From: Fusobacterium ulcerans
Lineage (GTDB): Bacteria; Fusobacteriota; Fusobacteriia; Fusobacteriales; Fusobacteriaceae
Length of the DNA stretch: 64,000 bases
Reading direction: 5' to 3'
Assembly: GCF_003019675.1 (NCBI RefSeq)
Contig: NZ_CP028105.1
Coordinates: forward strand, 1,752,282-1,816,281
Below the pieces are notes generated by a model. The model saw only the letters and a program-made list of their open reading frames with translations. It did not search any database and was not told the origin of the DNA. Below are positions 27,645-37,383 of this stretch, piece after piece. The translations under genes and the position numbers were made by a program. Numbering within the stretch: the first letter of the stretch is position 1; each line of letters opens with the position of its first letter.

Positions 27645-28877
27645 ATGAAAGAATGGAAGGATAAATTTTATGTAGATATCATAAAAAATGAAAAAATATC
27701 AGATGAAGCAGAGATAAGATTCTTAGCAGTGGAAGATATGGAAAAAGTAAAAAGTTTTCATCAGTCTTTAGACAGTTATAAAAGAACACCTTTAGTAAGG
27801 TTAAAAAGCTTAGCCGAAAAATTGAAAGTAAAAGAAATACTTGTAAAAGATGAATCATATCGTTTTGGGTTGAAGGCATTTAAAGGATTGGGAGGAATAT
27901 ATGCTCTTAGCAGAGTGGTATGTAAAAAACTGGGATTAAATATAGAGGATATAAGCTTTTCAGATTTAAAATCAGAAGAAATAAGAGAAAAGATATCAGA
28001 TATGACTTTTATAACAGCAACAGATGGAAATCATGGAAAGGGAGTAGCATGGTCAGCAGCACAATTAGGCTGTAAAGCAGTGGTCTTTATGCCAAAAGGT
28101 TCGTCAGAAACAAGGGCACAGGCAATAAGAAATATGGGAGATACAGAAGTAACAATAACAAATATGGGGTATGACGATACAGTAAGATTTGCATCAAAAA
28201 TGAGTGAAGAAAATGGCTGGTATTTAGTACAGGATACTTCATGGGAAGGATATCAGGAGATACCAAAATGGATAATTCAAGGATATACAACTATGGGTGC
28301 AGAAGCAGCAGAACAAATGGAAGAAATGGAAATAGAAGCACCAACACATATATTTTTGCAGGCAGGAGTAGGAGCAATGTCTGGAGGAATAATGGGATAT
28401 TTAAAAAATAGATATAAGGATAATAAACCTGTATTTGCAGTAGTGGAACCTAAAGAGGTTGCCTGTATCTATGAATCAGCAAGAGTAAATGACAGTGAAC
28501 CTCATGCAGCAACAGGGACTGGGGAAACAATAATGGCAGGTTTAAACTGTGGAGAACCATGCACAGTTACATGGCCGATACTGAGAGAATATTCAGATTA
28601 TTATTTTTCATGTCCAGATTTTACAGCTGCTAAGGGAATGAGAATGATGGCAAATCCAATAGGAAAGGACAGAAAAATAATATCAGGGGAATCAGGAGCA
28701 GTAACCTTAGGAATAACAGCATTATTACTGGAAAAGAAGGAACTGGAAGATATAAAAGAGGATATGAAATTGAATGAAAATTCAATAATACTTTTGTTCA
28801 GCACTGAGGGAGATACAGATCCAGAAGTTTATAAAAGTATTATAGAAAATAGGCAGAACATAGAACCAGAGAAATAA
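27645..28877 (+). CDS. dpaL: Diaminopropionate ammonia-lyase
   Basis: 410 residues, a fold-type II PLP enzyme. The PLP lysine is K80 in RFGLKAFKGLGG. TATDGNHGKGVAWSAAQLG is the conserved Asn loop and GVGAMSGGIMGY is the glycine-rich loop. The N-terminal SYKRTPLVRLKSLA fits the YgeX/DpaL group. It converts 2,3-diaminopropionate to pyruvate and two ammonia. AGGAAAG lies before the ATG. It is the first gene of the sigma-54-driven operon, followed by carriers and an M20 peptidase, as in E. coli where ygeX neighbours ygeY. Alternative: a related ammonia-lyase for another diamino acid. Confidence 0.92.
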   Translation: MKEWKDKFYVDIIKNEKISDEAEIRFLAVEDMEKVKSFHQSLDSYKRTPLVRLKSLAEKLKVKEILVKDESYRFGLKAFKGLGGIYALSRVVCKKLGLNIEDISFSDLKSEEIREKISDMTFITATDGNHGKGVAWSAAQLGCKAVVFMPKGSSETRAQAIRNMGDTEVTITNMGYDDTVRFASKMSEENGWYLVQDTSWEGYQEIPKWIIQGYTTMGAEAAEQMEEMEIEAPTHIFLQAGVGAMSGGIMGYLKNRYKDNKPVFAVVEPKEVACIYESARVNDSEPHAATGTGETIMAGLNCGEPCTVTWPILREYSDYYFSCPDFTAAKGMRMMANPIGKDRKIISGESGAVTLGITALLLEKKELEDIKEDMKLNENSIILLFSTEGDTDPEVYKSIIENRQNIEPEK

Positions 28878-28891
28878 GAGAGGGATAAAAT

Positions 28892-29833
28892 ATGAATAGC
28901 TTTCAAACTGCTTTAAGTGCAGTGCTGCCAATGTTTGTTATGTTGGTGATGGGAAATTTTTTGAAAAGAATAAAAATGGTAGATGAGCATACTTTAAATA
29001 AGATGAATACTTTATGCTTTAAAACATTTTTATCAATATCTTTATACTATAACATTTACGGGGCAAATATAGCAGAAGTTTTTAATGGAAAACTATTGAT
29101 GTTTGCAGTAATAACTCAGTTTATTATACTTGGAATTTCATTTATAGCAGCTATACCAGTAACAAAAGGTAAAAAGAAAAGAGGAGCTTTAATACATGGA
29201 ATTTTTCATACAAACTTTGTTATTTTTGGAACATTGATAGGTACAGCACTATGTGGAGAAGGAAATATTGGGGCAATTTCATTGTTGATAGCAGTAATAG
29301 TCCCAGTGCAGAATATATTGTCAGTTATCACTTTAGAAATGTTTAGGGAAGGAGGGAAAATAAGTTTTAAACAGATAGCAAAAGGAGTTATAAAAAATCC
29401 TTATGTCATAGCAGCTATACTTGGATGTTTGACTCATTTATTTGGAATAAAATATCCAGATTTAATAGCCAATATATTTCGTGATTTAGGGAGATGCGGT
29501 ACACCAGTAGCTTTGATTGTAATGGGAGGGTTATTTAATTTCGGAGCTGTCTATGAAAATATTAAAAGTATCGTGACAGGAGTTGTATGCAGACTGATAA
29601 TAGTTCCAGCTATATTAATACCTATATCTATATGGCTTGGATTCAGAGGGGGAGATTTAATAGGTCTTATGTGTATATTCGTTGCTCCATGTGCAATTAC
29701 ATCTTTTAATTTAGCAAGTGCAATGGATTCAGATGCAGATTTAGCAGCTCAGCTGGTGGTATTTACATCAGTAGTATCTATTTTTACAATTTTTATTTGG
29801 ATATTTACTTTAAGTCAATTAGGCTTAATTTAA
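28892..29833 (+). CDS. AEC-family membrane carrier
   Basis: 313 residues with about ten membrane segments and the auxin-efflux-carrier pattern: an opening helix VLPMFVMLVMGNFLKRIKMVD, FHTNFVIFGTLIGTALCGE, CGTPVALIVMGGLF, and VAPCAITSFNLASAMDSDADLAAQLVVFTS near the end. Family members move organic acids or amino acids. It lies 14 bases after dpaL, and its role is presumably exchange of diaminopropionate-related amino acids or the acids formed (inference). A second, more distant AEC protein closes the operon. Confidence 0.85.
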   Translation: MNSFQTALSAVLPMFVMLVMGNFLKRIKMVDEHTLNKMNTLCFKTFLSISLYYNIYGANIAEVFNGKLLMFAVITQFIILGISFIAAIPVTKGKKKRGALIHGIFHTNFVIFGTLIGTALCGEGNIGAISLLIAVIVPVQNILSVITLEMFREGGKISFKQIAKGVIKNPYVIAAILGCLTHLFGIKYPDLIANIFRDLGRCGTPVALIVMGGLFNFGAVYENIKSIVTGVVCRLIIVPAILIPISIWLGFRGGDLIGLMCIFVAPCAITSFNLASAMDSDADLAAQLVVFTSVVSIFTIFIWIFTLSQLGLI

Positions 29834-29857
29834 GTTTTTAATTTAAGGGGAGGGACT

Positions 29858-31228
29858 ATGAAAAAAGAATTGAGTTTTAGTTATGCATTATTTACCGTGA
29901 TATTATCATTTTCTGTTATTATGATTCCAGCAGTTTTTTTAGGAGCAAGAACACAGCCGTTATTTTTAATTTCATGGATGATAGCAATTCCATTATGTAT
30001 GAGGCTGGGATATACTTATAAAGAACTACAGACAGGATTAATGACTTTCGCAGCTAAGTCATTAGTTCCAATGACAATAGTATTATGTGTTGGAGCTTTA
30101 ATAGGAACATGGAATGCTTGTGGAACAGTACCACTTATAACAAAGTTGGGGCTTCTTACAATTAATCCCAAATATTTCTTAATTATGTCATTCTTTATAT
30201 GTATAATTTTTTCATTATTTACAGGAACATCATTTGGAACTTGTGGAACAGCTGGTGTAGCTCTAATGGGAGTAGGGTTAAGCATGGGAATAAATCCACT
30301 GATTATAGCTGCTCCAATAATAGGAGGAGCATATTTTGGAGATGCTATATCGCCATTATCAGACAGTACAAATGTTGCTGCTGGAACAGTGGGTATCGAT
30401 TTATTTGATAGTATAAAATATCAGGCAATAACAACATTGCCAGCAGCTTTAATATGTGGAGTAATATATTTTATGATGGGAAGAAATGTTGACTACTCTA
30501 TGGCTGATATTACAGTAATAAATGAAGTTGTAAAAGGAATAGACAGTAGTTACAAATTAGGAATAATACCTTTGATTCCAATGGTTGTAGTATTAATTAT
30601 GTTGTTGAAGAAAGTTCCATCAATTCCTTCAATATTAAGTGGAAGTATTTCAGGATTTTTAGTAGCATGGCTGTATCAGGGACAGAGTTTTAAAAATGTA
30701 GTTCAAAGTATGTGGGGAGGATTTGTACTTAATAGTGATAATGCATTTATAAAGCAGATATTCAGTCGTGGAGGAATTACAAGCATGTCAGGAACAGCAT
30801 TTTTATTTGTTTTTGCCTTTGGATTATTTGGAATTTTAAATACAGCAGGGATAATAGATAAAGTAGTAGAACCTTTGACAAAAAAAGTTAAAGGACGTCT
30901 TGGAGGAACAATTTGTACAGTTATACTTGGATTTATTTCTAATATAACATCAGCTTCTGGAAACTTTTCATTTGTATTTACAGGAAGTCTGATGACGCCA
31001 GTATATGAAAAAGCTAATTTGAGCAAATGGGATTTAACTCGTGCTATGTCTGTAGGATGTCTTTTAAGTGGACTTCTTGTTCCTTGGAATTCTAATCCTT
31101 TGACAGTAACAGGATTTTTAGGAGTAGATACAATAGATATGTTGCCATATATGTTTACTCCATTGGTAACAGCAGCAGTTCTTTTTGTAGTAACAGGTTT
31201 GAACTTAGATAAAAAATTTAAAAAATAA
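29858..31228 (+). CDS. NhaC-family antiporter of the diaminopropionate operon
   Basis: 456 residues and about 11 membrane segments. GTSFGTCGTAGVALMGVG and YFGDAISPLSDSTNVAAGTVGID match the same motifs in the 14115 paralogue, and VPWNSNPLTVTGFLGV lies near the C-terminus. It probably exchanges an amino acid or its product against Na+ or H+. AAGGGGAGGG precedes the ATG; 24 bases after the AEC gene. Confidence 0.88.
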   Translation: MKKELSFSYALFTVILSFSVIMIPAVFLGARTQPLFLISWMIAIPLCMRLGYTYKELQTGLMTFAAKSLVPMTIVLCVGALIGTWNACGTVPLITKLGLLTINPKYFLIMSFFICIIFSLFTGTSFGTCGTAGVALMGVGLSMGINPLIIAAPIIGGAYFGDAISPLSDSTNVAAGTVGIDLFDSIKYQAITTLPAALICGVIYFMMGRNVDYSMADITVINEVVKGIDSSYKLGIIPLIPMVVVLIMLLKKVPSIPSILSGSISGFLVAWLYQGQSFKNVVQSMWGGFVLNSDNAFIKQIFSRGGITSMSGTAFLFVFAFGLFGILNTAGIIDKVVEPLTKKVKGRLGGTICTVILGFISNITSASGNFSFVFTGSLMTPVYEKANLSKWDLTRAMSVGCLLSGLLVPWNSNPLTVTGFLGVDTIDMLPYMFTPLVTAAVLFVVTGLNLDKKFKK

Positions 31229-31243
31229 AAGGAGAAAATAAAT

Positions 31244-32428
31244 ATGAATAAATATTATAATGAAATAAATAATTTTATAGAGGAACATAGAGAGGAAATG
31301 CTAAAAAAATGGGAGACTTTTGTCAACCTCGAAGGACATTATAATGAAAAAGAAAATGTAGAAAAAGCTCAGGAATGGTTGAGAAAAGAATTTGAAGAAG
31401 AGGGATTTGAATGCTATATAAAAGAAGTAGCATCAGATAAAGCAGGGATATTAGTAGGGATGTTGGGGAAAGAGAGAGGAACTGCTCCTATTATTTTTTC
31501 AGGGCATATAGATACAGTACATCGTACAGGCTCATTTGGAGAAAAACCGTTTAAAATAGAGGATGGAAAAGCATTTGGTCCTGGGGTATTAGATATGAAA
31601 GGTGGGATATTAATTTCTCTTTATGCAGTAAAAGCTTTAAATTCAATTGGATACAATGAGCATCCAATAAAAATAATGTATGCAGGAGAAGAGGAATCTG
31701 ATCATATAGGAAATGATGCAGATTTATTCTATGAAAATGAGAGCAGAGGGGCAATTTGTGCTTTTAATATGGAAACAGGGCATATAACAAATAGTTTATG
31801 TGTAGGACGTAAAGCTCAGTATACATTTTTTGCAACAATAAAAGGACTTGGAGGGCATGCTGGAAATGAATTTACAAAAGGGAAAAATGCTATTCATGAA
31901 GCTGTATATAAAATAAATGAGATGATGAAATTAACAGATTTGAATAAAGGAACTACAGTTACAACAAGTGTCATCCATGCTGGAGAAAATACTTCATCTA
32001 TTCCAGATTTATGTAAAGTTGTATTTGATGTTCGTTTCACCAATGCAAAAGAGGGAGAATATATTGCTGAATATGTAGATAAGGTTATGAATACTGCATA
32101 TATAGAAGGGACTGTAACTGAGTATTATAAAAATCTAGCAAAATTAAAAGCCTTTGATGGAGAGCCTCAAGTAATGAAGTTGTTTAATTTTGTTAATGAG
32201 GTGGCTAAAGAAAATGAATTCTCAGAATTTGGGCAGATAAAATTGGGAGGGGCATCTGATGCTGGAAATATAGCAGCTTCAGGAATACCAGTAATATGTT
32301 CATGTGGAGTAATAGGAGAATTTAATCATAATATAAGAGAGTATGCAGTAGTGGAGTCGTTATTTGACAGAAGTAAAATATTTGCATTAGCAGTTTTAGA
32401 AATAAATAAAATGATAGAAAATAAATAA
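31244..32428 (+). CDS. M20-family metallopeptidase (YgeY-like position)
   Basis: 394 residues. Zinc site motifs are GHIDTVHRTG, GPGVLDMKGGIL, AGEEESDH and GEFNHNIREY; the dimerisation domain is near 195-300 (KGLGGHAGNEFTKGKNAIHEA). It is a paralogue of 23208-24383. In E. coli the M20 protein YgeY is encoded beside YgeX; here the same pairing suggests release of diaminopropionate or another amino acid from a peptide or acyl conjugate. The exact substrate is not known. It lies 16 bases after the NhaC gene. Confidence 0.87.
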   Translation: MNKYYNEINNFIEEHREEMLKKWETFVNLEGHYNEKENVEKAQEWLRKEFEEEGFECYIKEVASDKAGILVGMLGKERGTAPIIFSGHIDTVHRTGSFGEKPFKIEDGKAFGPGVLDMKGGILISLYAVKALNSIGYNEHPIKIMYAGEEESDHIGNDADLFYENESRGAICAFNMETGHITNSLCVGRKAQYTFFATIKGLGGHAGNEFTKGKNAIHEAVYKINEMMKLTDLNKGTTVTTSVIHAGENTSSIPDLCKVVFDVRFTNAKEGEYIAEYVDKVMNTAYIEGTVTEYYKNLAKLKAFDGEPQVMKLFNFVNEVAKENEFSEFGQIKLGGASDAGNIAASGIPVICSCGVIGEFNHNIREYAVVESLFDRSKIFALAVLEINKMIENK

Positions 32429-32440
32429 AAGGAGCTAGCC

Positions 32441-33352
32441 ATGATTACAATGGTATTATTAAATCAAATTATAGTTATGTTTTTATTGATGGGAGTAGGA
32501 ATAGTACTGTATAGAAAAAAATTATTAAGTGAACAGGGAGCAAAGGATTTAGGAGCTATTTTAATAAAAGTGATAATACCATGTGTAATAATAAAATCAT
32601 ATTTTATAAAATTTTCTATAGAAAAATTAGAAGAACTTGCTATTTCTGGAGGATTATCTTTGCTATCTTTATTAATAGCGATGGCAGTAGCTGGTTTTAT
32701 TTATAAAAAAAATAAAAAGATAGAAAATTTTGCATCTTCATTTTCAAATGCTGGATTTATAGGAATTCCATTAGTACAGGCTGCTTTTGGAGATTCAGCA
32801 GTATTTTATATAGCTTCATATATAGCATTGTTAAATTTATTTCAATGGACTTATGGAGTATTTATTATAACTGAAAATAGAGACGCTATAAAATTGAAAA
32901 AAATAATCTGTAATTCTGTATTTATAAGTTTGATTGTAGGGATAGGTATATTTATGCTGAATATACCAATTCCTGAAACAATAAAAAGAACAGTAGGATT
33001 TATTGCTGGAATGAATTCTCCAGTTGCTATGATAATATTGGGGGTATATCTATCAAAAATAGAAATAAAAAGTATTTTTACAAATAAGGATATATATTTC
33101 TGTGTTTTGCTGAGAGTAATTATTATTCCAGTTATTACATTATTTATATTTTATTTCTTACCAATAGATAATATGCTGATTATAATGATAATATTAATAG
33201 CGGCATGTACTCCAGTAGGAGCTAATATAGTTATTTTTGCTCAGCAGTATGATAAAGATTACCTCTTATCTTTAAAAACAGTTTGTTTAAGCACAGTTAT
33301 ATCAATTATAACTATTCCTTTGTTTTTTATGTTGGTTCAAATTATATATTAA
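32441..33352 (+). CDS. AEC-family membrane carrier, second of the operon
   Basis: 303 residues and about ten membrane segments. The opening QIIVMFLLMGVGIVLYRKKLLSEQGAKDLGAILIKVIIPCVI, SNAGFIGIPLVQAAFG and MNSPVAMIILGVYLSKIEIKS are typical of AEC carriers, here of the malonate-carrier-like branch. Last gene of the sigma-54 operon; AAAGGAG precedes the ATG and a strong terminator follows. Substrate unknown. Confidence 0.85.
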   Translation: MITMVLLNQIIVMFLLMGVGIVLYRKKLLSEQGAKDLGAILIKVIIPCVIIKSYFIKFSIEKLEELAISGGLSLLSLLIAMAVAGFIYKKNKKIENFASSFSNAGFIGIPLVQAAFGDSAVFYIASYIALLNLFQWTYGVFIITENRDAIKLKKIICNSVFISLIVGIGIFMLNIPIPETIKRTVGFIAGMNSPVAMIILGVYLSKIEIKSIFTNKDIYFCVLLRVIIIPVITLFIFYFLPIDNMLIIMIILIAACTPVGANIVIFAQQYDKDYLLSLKTVCLSTVISIITIPLFFMLVQIIY

Positions 33353-33379
33353 AGTATTATTTGGAGGAGATTATAATTA

Positions 33380-33421
33380 AAAAATAGGTGTTGGGATTTT
33401 TAGGTACCAACACCTATTTTT
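33380..33421. terminator. Bidirectional intrinsic terminator
   Basis: AAAAATAGGTGTTGG and CCAACACCTATTTTT form a perfect 15-base stem around a 12-base loop. It ends both the diaminopropionate operon and the convergent phosphoglycerate-mutase-like operon. Confidence 0.9.
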
Positions 33422-33472
33422 ATGGGGTGCAAAAAACAGGCTAACTTCTAATATCAATTAAATTTAAAATAA

Positions 33473-34714
33473 TTAATTTCCCTGTTTAACTGTTAATTCT
33501 AAATAATCAAGCAGAATACTTATAAGATCAGAACCTTTAATTCTATTTAATCCACCTTGACTGCAAGAAATTTCATCATATTTCTCAACATAATCTTTTC
33601 TGATACTTTTTCCATTTATTAAAACGGGAACAGGATCTCCGCTATGTTCTTTTCTTTCACAAGGAGTTGAATGATCAGCAGCTAGAGCAATGATTACATC
33701 ATCTAATTTTTCTTCTTTAATAAGATCAAGAACAATTTTCAGCATGTTATCATATTTCTCTATAGTCTCAACTTTTCCCTGAGGATTATTGTCATGCCCC
33801 ATTAAGTCAGTAGCTTTATAATGAAGAACAACAAGATCATTAGTTTTTAAAGCTTCCACTGCTGCTTTTGCCTTCTCTTCAATATTTGTATCAATATTTC
33901 CTGTAAAACTGCTTTTGTGTATAGTTTCAAACCCAGCTAGATTTGCAACACCTAATACTGTATCTTCAGCAGCGACACAACAAGCTTTAAATTTTAATTT
34001 TTCTGTTATTTTTTTGATTTTAGGCATTTTTCCTGCACCTCTTGTAACAATACAGTTGGCAGAGAATTTACCCTCTTCGATTCTTTTTATATTTAAAGGA
34101 TGATTTTTCAAAATCTCATGAGCTTTTACAATAACCTTATTCAATAGATCAGCAGTGAAAGCAGCTTCTTTGCTGTCATCTTTTGCTGTAGAAGTTTTTA
34201 TTCTAAGTCCTTCTTTTTTAGGGTCTGTGTCAGAGATAGCAGAAGATAGATTTTCTCCTCTAAGAACCATAACTGCTCTATGTTCAGTTGCTTCTTTGAA
34301 AAGAACTGTAATTCCATCAATTACTATTCCGTTTAAAGCATCTGCCAGTTCCTTTGTACCCTCTCTGATTCTTCCAGCTCTACGGTCAACTATGTGCATC
34401 TCATCATCCACAGTAGCAAAGTTGCATCTAAAGGCAACATCTCCCTCTATTAATTCCATTCCTTTTCCAAAAGCTTCAATAGGTCCTCTTCCGGGATAAT
34501 CTTCAATTCCATAACCAAATAGAATCAAGTGTCCAAGGTCTGTACCTACTGGTACTCCTGCTTTGTATAAATCCATAATTCCTGTTGTTCCATTTTTTGC
34601 AAGCATATCTAAAGTTTCAGTTTTAGCATATTCTAAAGGAGTCTTATTTCCAAGTACCTCACAAGGTCTGTCTCCTAATCCATCTGCAATAGCTAAAAGT
34701 ACTTTTCTTTCCAT
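33473..34714 (-). CDS. Archaeal-type phosphoglycerate-mutase-like phosphotransferase/hydrolase
   Basis: 413 residues of the ApgM branch of the alkaline phosphatase superfamily. The N-terminal metal Asp is in IADGLGDRP (D11). Further metal-site motifs are HYKATDLMGHDNN and ADHSTPCERKEHSGDPVPV. The nucleophile position, which I expect to be Ser in a PGSD-type motif, is Thr58 here (GVPVGTDLGHLILFGYG). It is paired, 15 bases apart, with a DASS anion transporter and divergent from a LysR, so it looks catabolic rather than glycolytic. It may act on an imported phosphorylated or phosphonylated acid (inference). Interconversion of 2- and 3-phosphoglycerate remains possible. Confidence 0.8.
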   Translation of the reverse strand: MERKVLLAIADGLGDRPCEVLGNKTPLEYAKTETLDMLAKNGTTGIMDLYKAGVPVGTDLGHLILFGYGIEDYPGRGPIEAFGKGMELIEGDVAFRCNFATVDDEMHIVDRRAGRIREGTKELADALNGIVIDGITVLFKEATEHRAVMVLRGENLSSAISDTDPKKEGLRIKTSTAKDDSKEAAFTADLLNKVIVKAHEILKNHPLNIKRIEEGKFSANCIVTRGAGKMPKIKKITEKLKFKACCVAAEDTVLGVANLAGFETIHKSSFTGNIDTNIEEKAKAAVEALKTNDLVVLHYKATDLMGHDNNPQGKVETIEKYDNMLKIVLDLIKEEKLDDVIIALAADHSTPCERKEHSGDPVPVLINGKSIRKDYVEKYDEISCSQGGLNRIKGSDLISILLDYLELTVKQGN

Positions 34715-34728
34715 AATTATTTATCTCC

Positions 34729-36168
34729 TTATATAACGAATTTTATCCATGTGAAGTAAATCAATGATAGTGAACATGATCCTATGAAACAAGAAATTAA
34801 TCCATACACAAGTTCATCTTTAACATCAAAGTAGCCAGTACCAAAGTATAGAGTATTAACTTTTGAATGTGGTGGTAGTGTAATTGTATATGCTATTCCA
34901 AAAGAACAAACAAGAGCTAGTGCCACAGGATCTATTCCAAGCTGTTTTGATAATGCAATAACAGCTGGAATCAAGATAGTTGTTCTTACTGTTTTGCTTG
35001 TAAAGATAAGGTGACTGAATACAGTTATGAAAATTAAAGTAACTGCTACTAAAGAATGAGACATTTTGTCTAATCCAATAAGATTTATTAATTTATCAAT
35101 AGCCCATGCAGCTCCCCCGCTGTTATCTACTGCATTTCCTACAGCATAAGCCCCTGCTGAGAATACCATTAAGTCCCATTTGATATTAGCTTGTTTCCAA
35201 GTTATAACTCCGATTCCAGGAAGCAGGCAAAGAAGCATACTTAAAACAGCAGTTTGCTCAGTACTGATTTTAAATCCAAACCATGCTTGCTGATAATCTC
35301 CTGTTGCCCATAAGAATAGTGTTAACATGAAGATAACTAAAGCTTTCTTTTCATTAAGTGACATAGGTCCAAGATCAGCCAGTTGTTTTTTCAATGAAAT
35401 TGTTGCATTGCTCATTACATCACCAAGTTCATTTTTATGGCTGTATAGTTTAAGTCCTACAATAAAGGCAATTATAGTAGTAAGAAGAGCTTGAGGCAGA
35501 GAACCTAATAACCAAGACATATATCCAACGCTTGCTCCAGTCTGTTCATTTATAAATCCAAGAGCTAGGACTTGTGCTGAAGTTGCTGTCATTACTACTG
35601 ATGTAGCAAAAGCATTGTTCTGTACTCCCTGAAGCATTATCAGTTTTCCAAAATTACTTTTTCCTGGTACAGCTTTGTACACTTCAAGTATAACTAAGAT
35701 AATTGGAGCAATCAATGAAGCTCTTGCAGTTGTAGATGGTACAAAGAATGCTAGTATATAGTTGATGAATACAAAAACTATTAATGTTTGAGTAGGAGTT
35801 TTTGAGAACTTAGTTGTTAGAATAAGTGCAATTCTTTTTCCAAGATTTGAAGCACTCATTGCTGAAGTTAATACGAATGCAGCTACCATAAGCCAGATAA
35901 TACTGTAACCTAAAGTTTCAAAAGCTTGACTTTGTTTTTTTACAGCTCCGATTAATGGAAGCAACAGAATGATAATAATTGAAGTTTGATAAATAGGAAT
36001 TGGCTTGGCAATCCACATTATTAAGGCAAATGTAAATAGAGCTAAACTTTTTTGAGCTGCTACTGACATACCTTGAGGCAGAGACATTAATAGTATTGCA
36101 AAGAATACAATAACCGCCCCTATGATACTGAGTATGGGTACTAGATTTTTCTTTTGAGTGTCTGACAT
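34729..36168 (-). CDS. DASS-family sodium:anion symporter
   Basis: 479 residues and about 12-14 membrane segments. FALIMWIAKPIPIYQTSI is the family's opening motif. FFVPSTTARASLIAPIILVILE and the C-terminal ALVCSFGIAYTITLPPHSKVNTLYFGTGYF are the two substrate-gripping SNT-like regions; the usual Ser-Asn-Thr is varied here (PSTTAR). DASS proteins import di- and tricarboxylates, sulfate or phosphorylated acids. Co-transcribed with the phosphatase-superfamily enzyme that follows it, so a phosphorylated or phosphonate acid is a reasonable substrate guess. Confidence 0.85.
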   Translation of the reverse strand: MSDTQKKNLVPILSIIGAVIVFFAILLMSLPQGMSVAAQKSLALFTFALIMWIAKPIPIYQTSIIIILLLPLIGAVKKQSQAFETLGYSIIWLMVAAFVLTSAMSASNLGKRIALILTTKFSKTPTQTLIVFVFINYILAFFVPSTTARASLIAPIILVILEVYKAVPGKSNFGKLIMLQGVQNNAFATSVVMTATSAQVLALGFINEQTGASVGYMSWLLGSLPQALLTTIIAFIVGLKLYSHKNELGDVMSNATISLKKQLADLGPMSLNEKKALVIFMLTLFLWATGDYQQAWFGFKISTEQTAVLSMLLCLLPGIGVITWKQANIKWDLMVFSAGAYAVGNAVDNSGGAAWAIDKLINLIGLDKMSHSLVAVTLIFITVFSHLIFTSKTVRTTILIPAVIALSKQLGIDPVALALVCSFGIAYTITLPPHSKVNTLYFGTGYFDVKDELVYGLISCFIGSCSLSLIYFTWIKFVI

Positions 36169-36300
36169 TTTAATTCTTCCTCCCTTTGTTTTAACACTTA
36201 CTAATAAATCGATTTTAGTAATTTTTGTATTTTATAAGTTACTGTTGAATCTATTATAAACATTTCAGTTTATTAATGCAATCGAATTATCTTTACATTT

Positions 36301-36319
36301 TGATAACTTTTTGTTATCA
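36301..36319. promoter_or_regulatory. Probable LysR operator between divergent genes
   Basis: TGATAAC-TTTTT-GTTATCA is a perfect seven-base inverted repeat with a five-base spacer. It fits the T-N11-A type of LysR box and lies 21 bases before the regulator's own start codon, in the region shared with the DASS operon promoter. Confidence 0.6.
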
Positions 36320-36340
36320 TTTGTATGGGAGGAGATTTTT

Positions 36341-37222
36341 ATGGATATAGATAAAATAGAATCATTTGTAACTTTAGCGGAAATAAAGCACTTTGCAAAA
36401 GCGTCAGAAGTGCTCTATATTTCACAGCCAGCTTTAAGTAAAAGAATTCAGGCTCTGGAAGATGAGCTTAATGTACCTCTTTTTAATCGGATTGGGAAGA
36501 AAATATTTCTTACTGTTCAGGGGGAATATTTTAAAAAATATGCAGAGGAAATGCTGGCATCTTATTATAATGCAAGAGAATATATAAAGCAGATTGAAAA
36601 TTTAGAACATGGAACTTTAAATTTTGGAACAACAAACTTTATTGGAGTGTATCTGATGCCAGAATTTATTTCAAAGTTTCATAATAAATACCCAAAGATA
36701 GAGATAAATATGGTAATTAATTCTTCTAAAAATATATTAAATATGCTTCATAAAAATCAGCTGGAATTTATTTTTCTTTCAGATTACATTGTGGAGGAAG
36801 ATGACTACTATGTTATTAAGAAATATATTGATGATAATCTGAAATTGATAGTTGGGAATAAACATAGGTTATTTGGACAAAAATCATGCTCTTTATTTGA
36901 TGTTGCAGATGATTTATATATAACTAAAGAACCTACTTCATCTCAGTCTAAATTTTTAGATAAAATATTTAAGAAACATAATTTTGATTTTAATAATAAA
37001 CTTTTCATCAGTCATCAGGAGGCTATTAAAGAATCTGTTATTAATAATATTGGAATTTCAATTCTTTCTGTAAATTCTGTAAAGAGAGAGTTGGAAAGTG
37101 GATTGGTAACAGCTCTTGATTTTGATGAAGAGGATATTCAAAGGGAGATACAGTATGTTTATATAAAAAATAAATTTCTGACTCCTGCTGCAAATGAGTT
37201 TATAAAATTAATATCTGAGTAG
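36341..37222 (+). CDS. LysR-family transcriptional regulator
   Basis: 293 residues from the ATG at 36341, which has GGGAGGAG seven bases upstream; a start at 36311 would place ten extra residues over the ribosome site and operator. N-terminal HTH: IESFVTLAEIKHFAKASEVLYISQPALSKRIQALEDEL. A substrate-binding-like domain follows from about 90. It is divergent from the DASS/phosphatase-superfamily operon and is its likely regulator. Confidence 0.9.
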   Translation: MDIDKIESFVTLAEIKHFAKASEVLYISQPALSKRIQALEDELNVPLFNRIGKKIFLTVQGEYFKKYAEEMLASYYNAREYIKQIENLEHGTLNFGTTNFIGVYLMPEFISKFHNKYPKIEINMVINSSKNILNMLHKNQLEFIFLSDYIVEEDDYYVIKKYIDDNLKLIVGNKHRLFGQKSCSLFDVADDLYITKEPTSSQSKFLDKIFKKHNFDFNNKLFISHQEAIKESVINNIGISILSVNSVKRELESGLVTALDFDEEDIQREIQYVYIKNKFLTPAANEFIKLISE

Positions 37223-37273
37223 ATGTAAGAGATGTATTTTAATGTTTAGAAGGAATAAAACTTACAATTTAAC

Positions 37274-37310
37274 AAAAAATGGTGCTGGGTTTTAATACAG
37301 CACCATTTTT
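37274..37310 (+). terminator. Intrinsic terminator after the LysR gene
   Basis: AAAAAATGGTGCTG and CAGCACCATTTTT form a stem of about 13 bases with a ten-base loop, then T-rich sequence. Confidence 0.85.
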
Positions 37311-37383
37311 CTATTTGTATAAAAAAACCACTTGCTAAGCGAGTGGTACAAAAAAGCCGGAAGGCTATGCTTAGAAAATAAAA

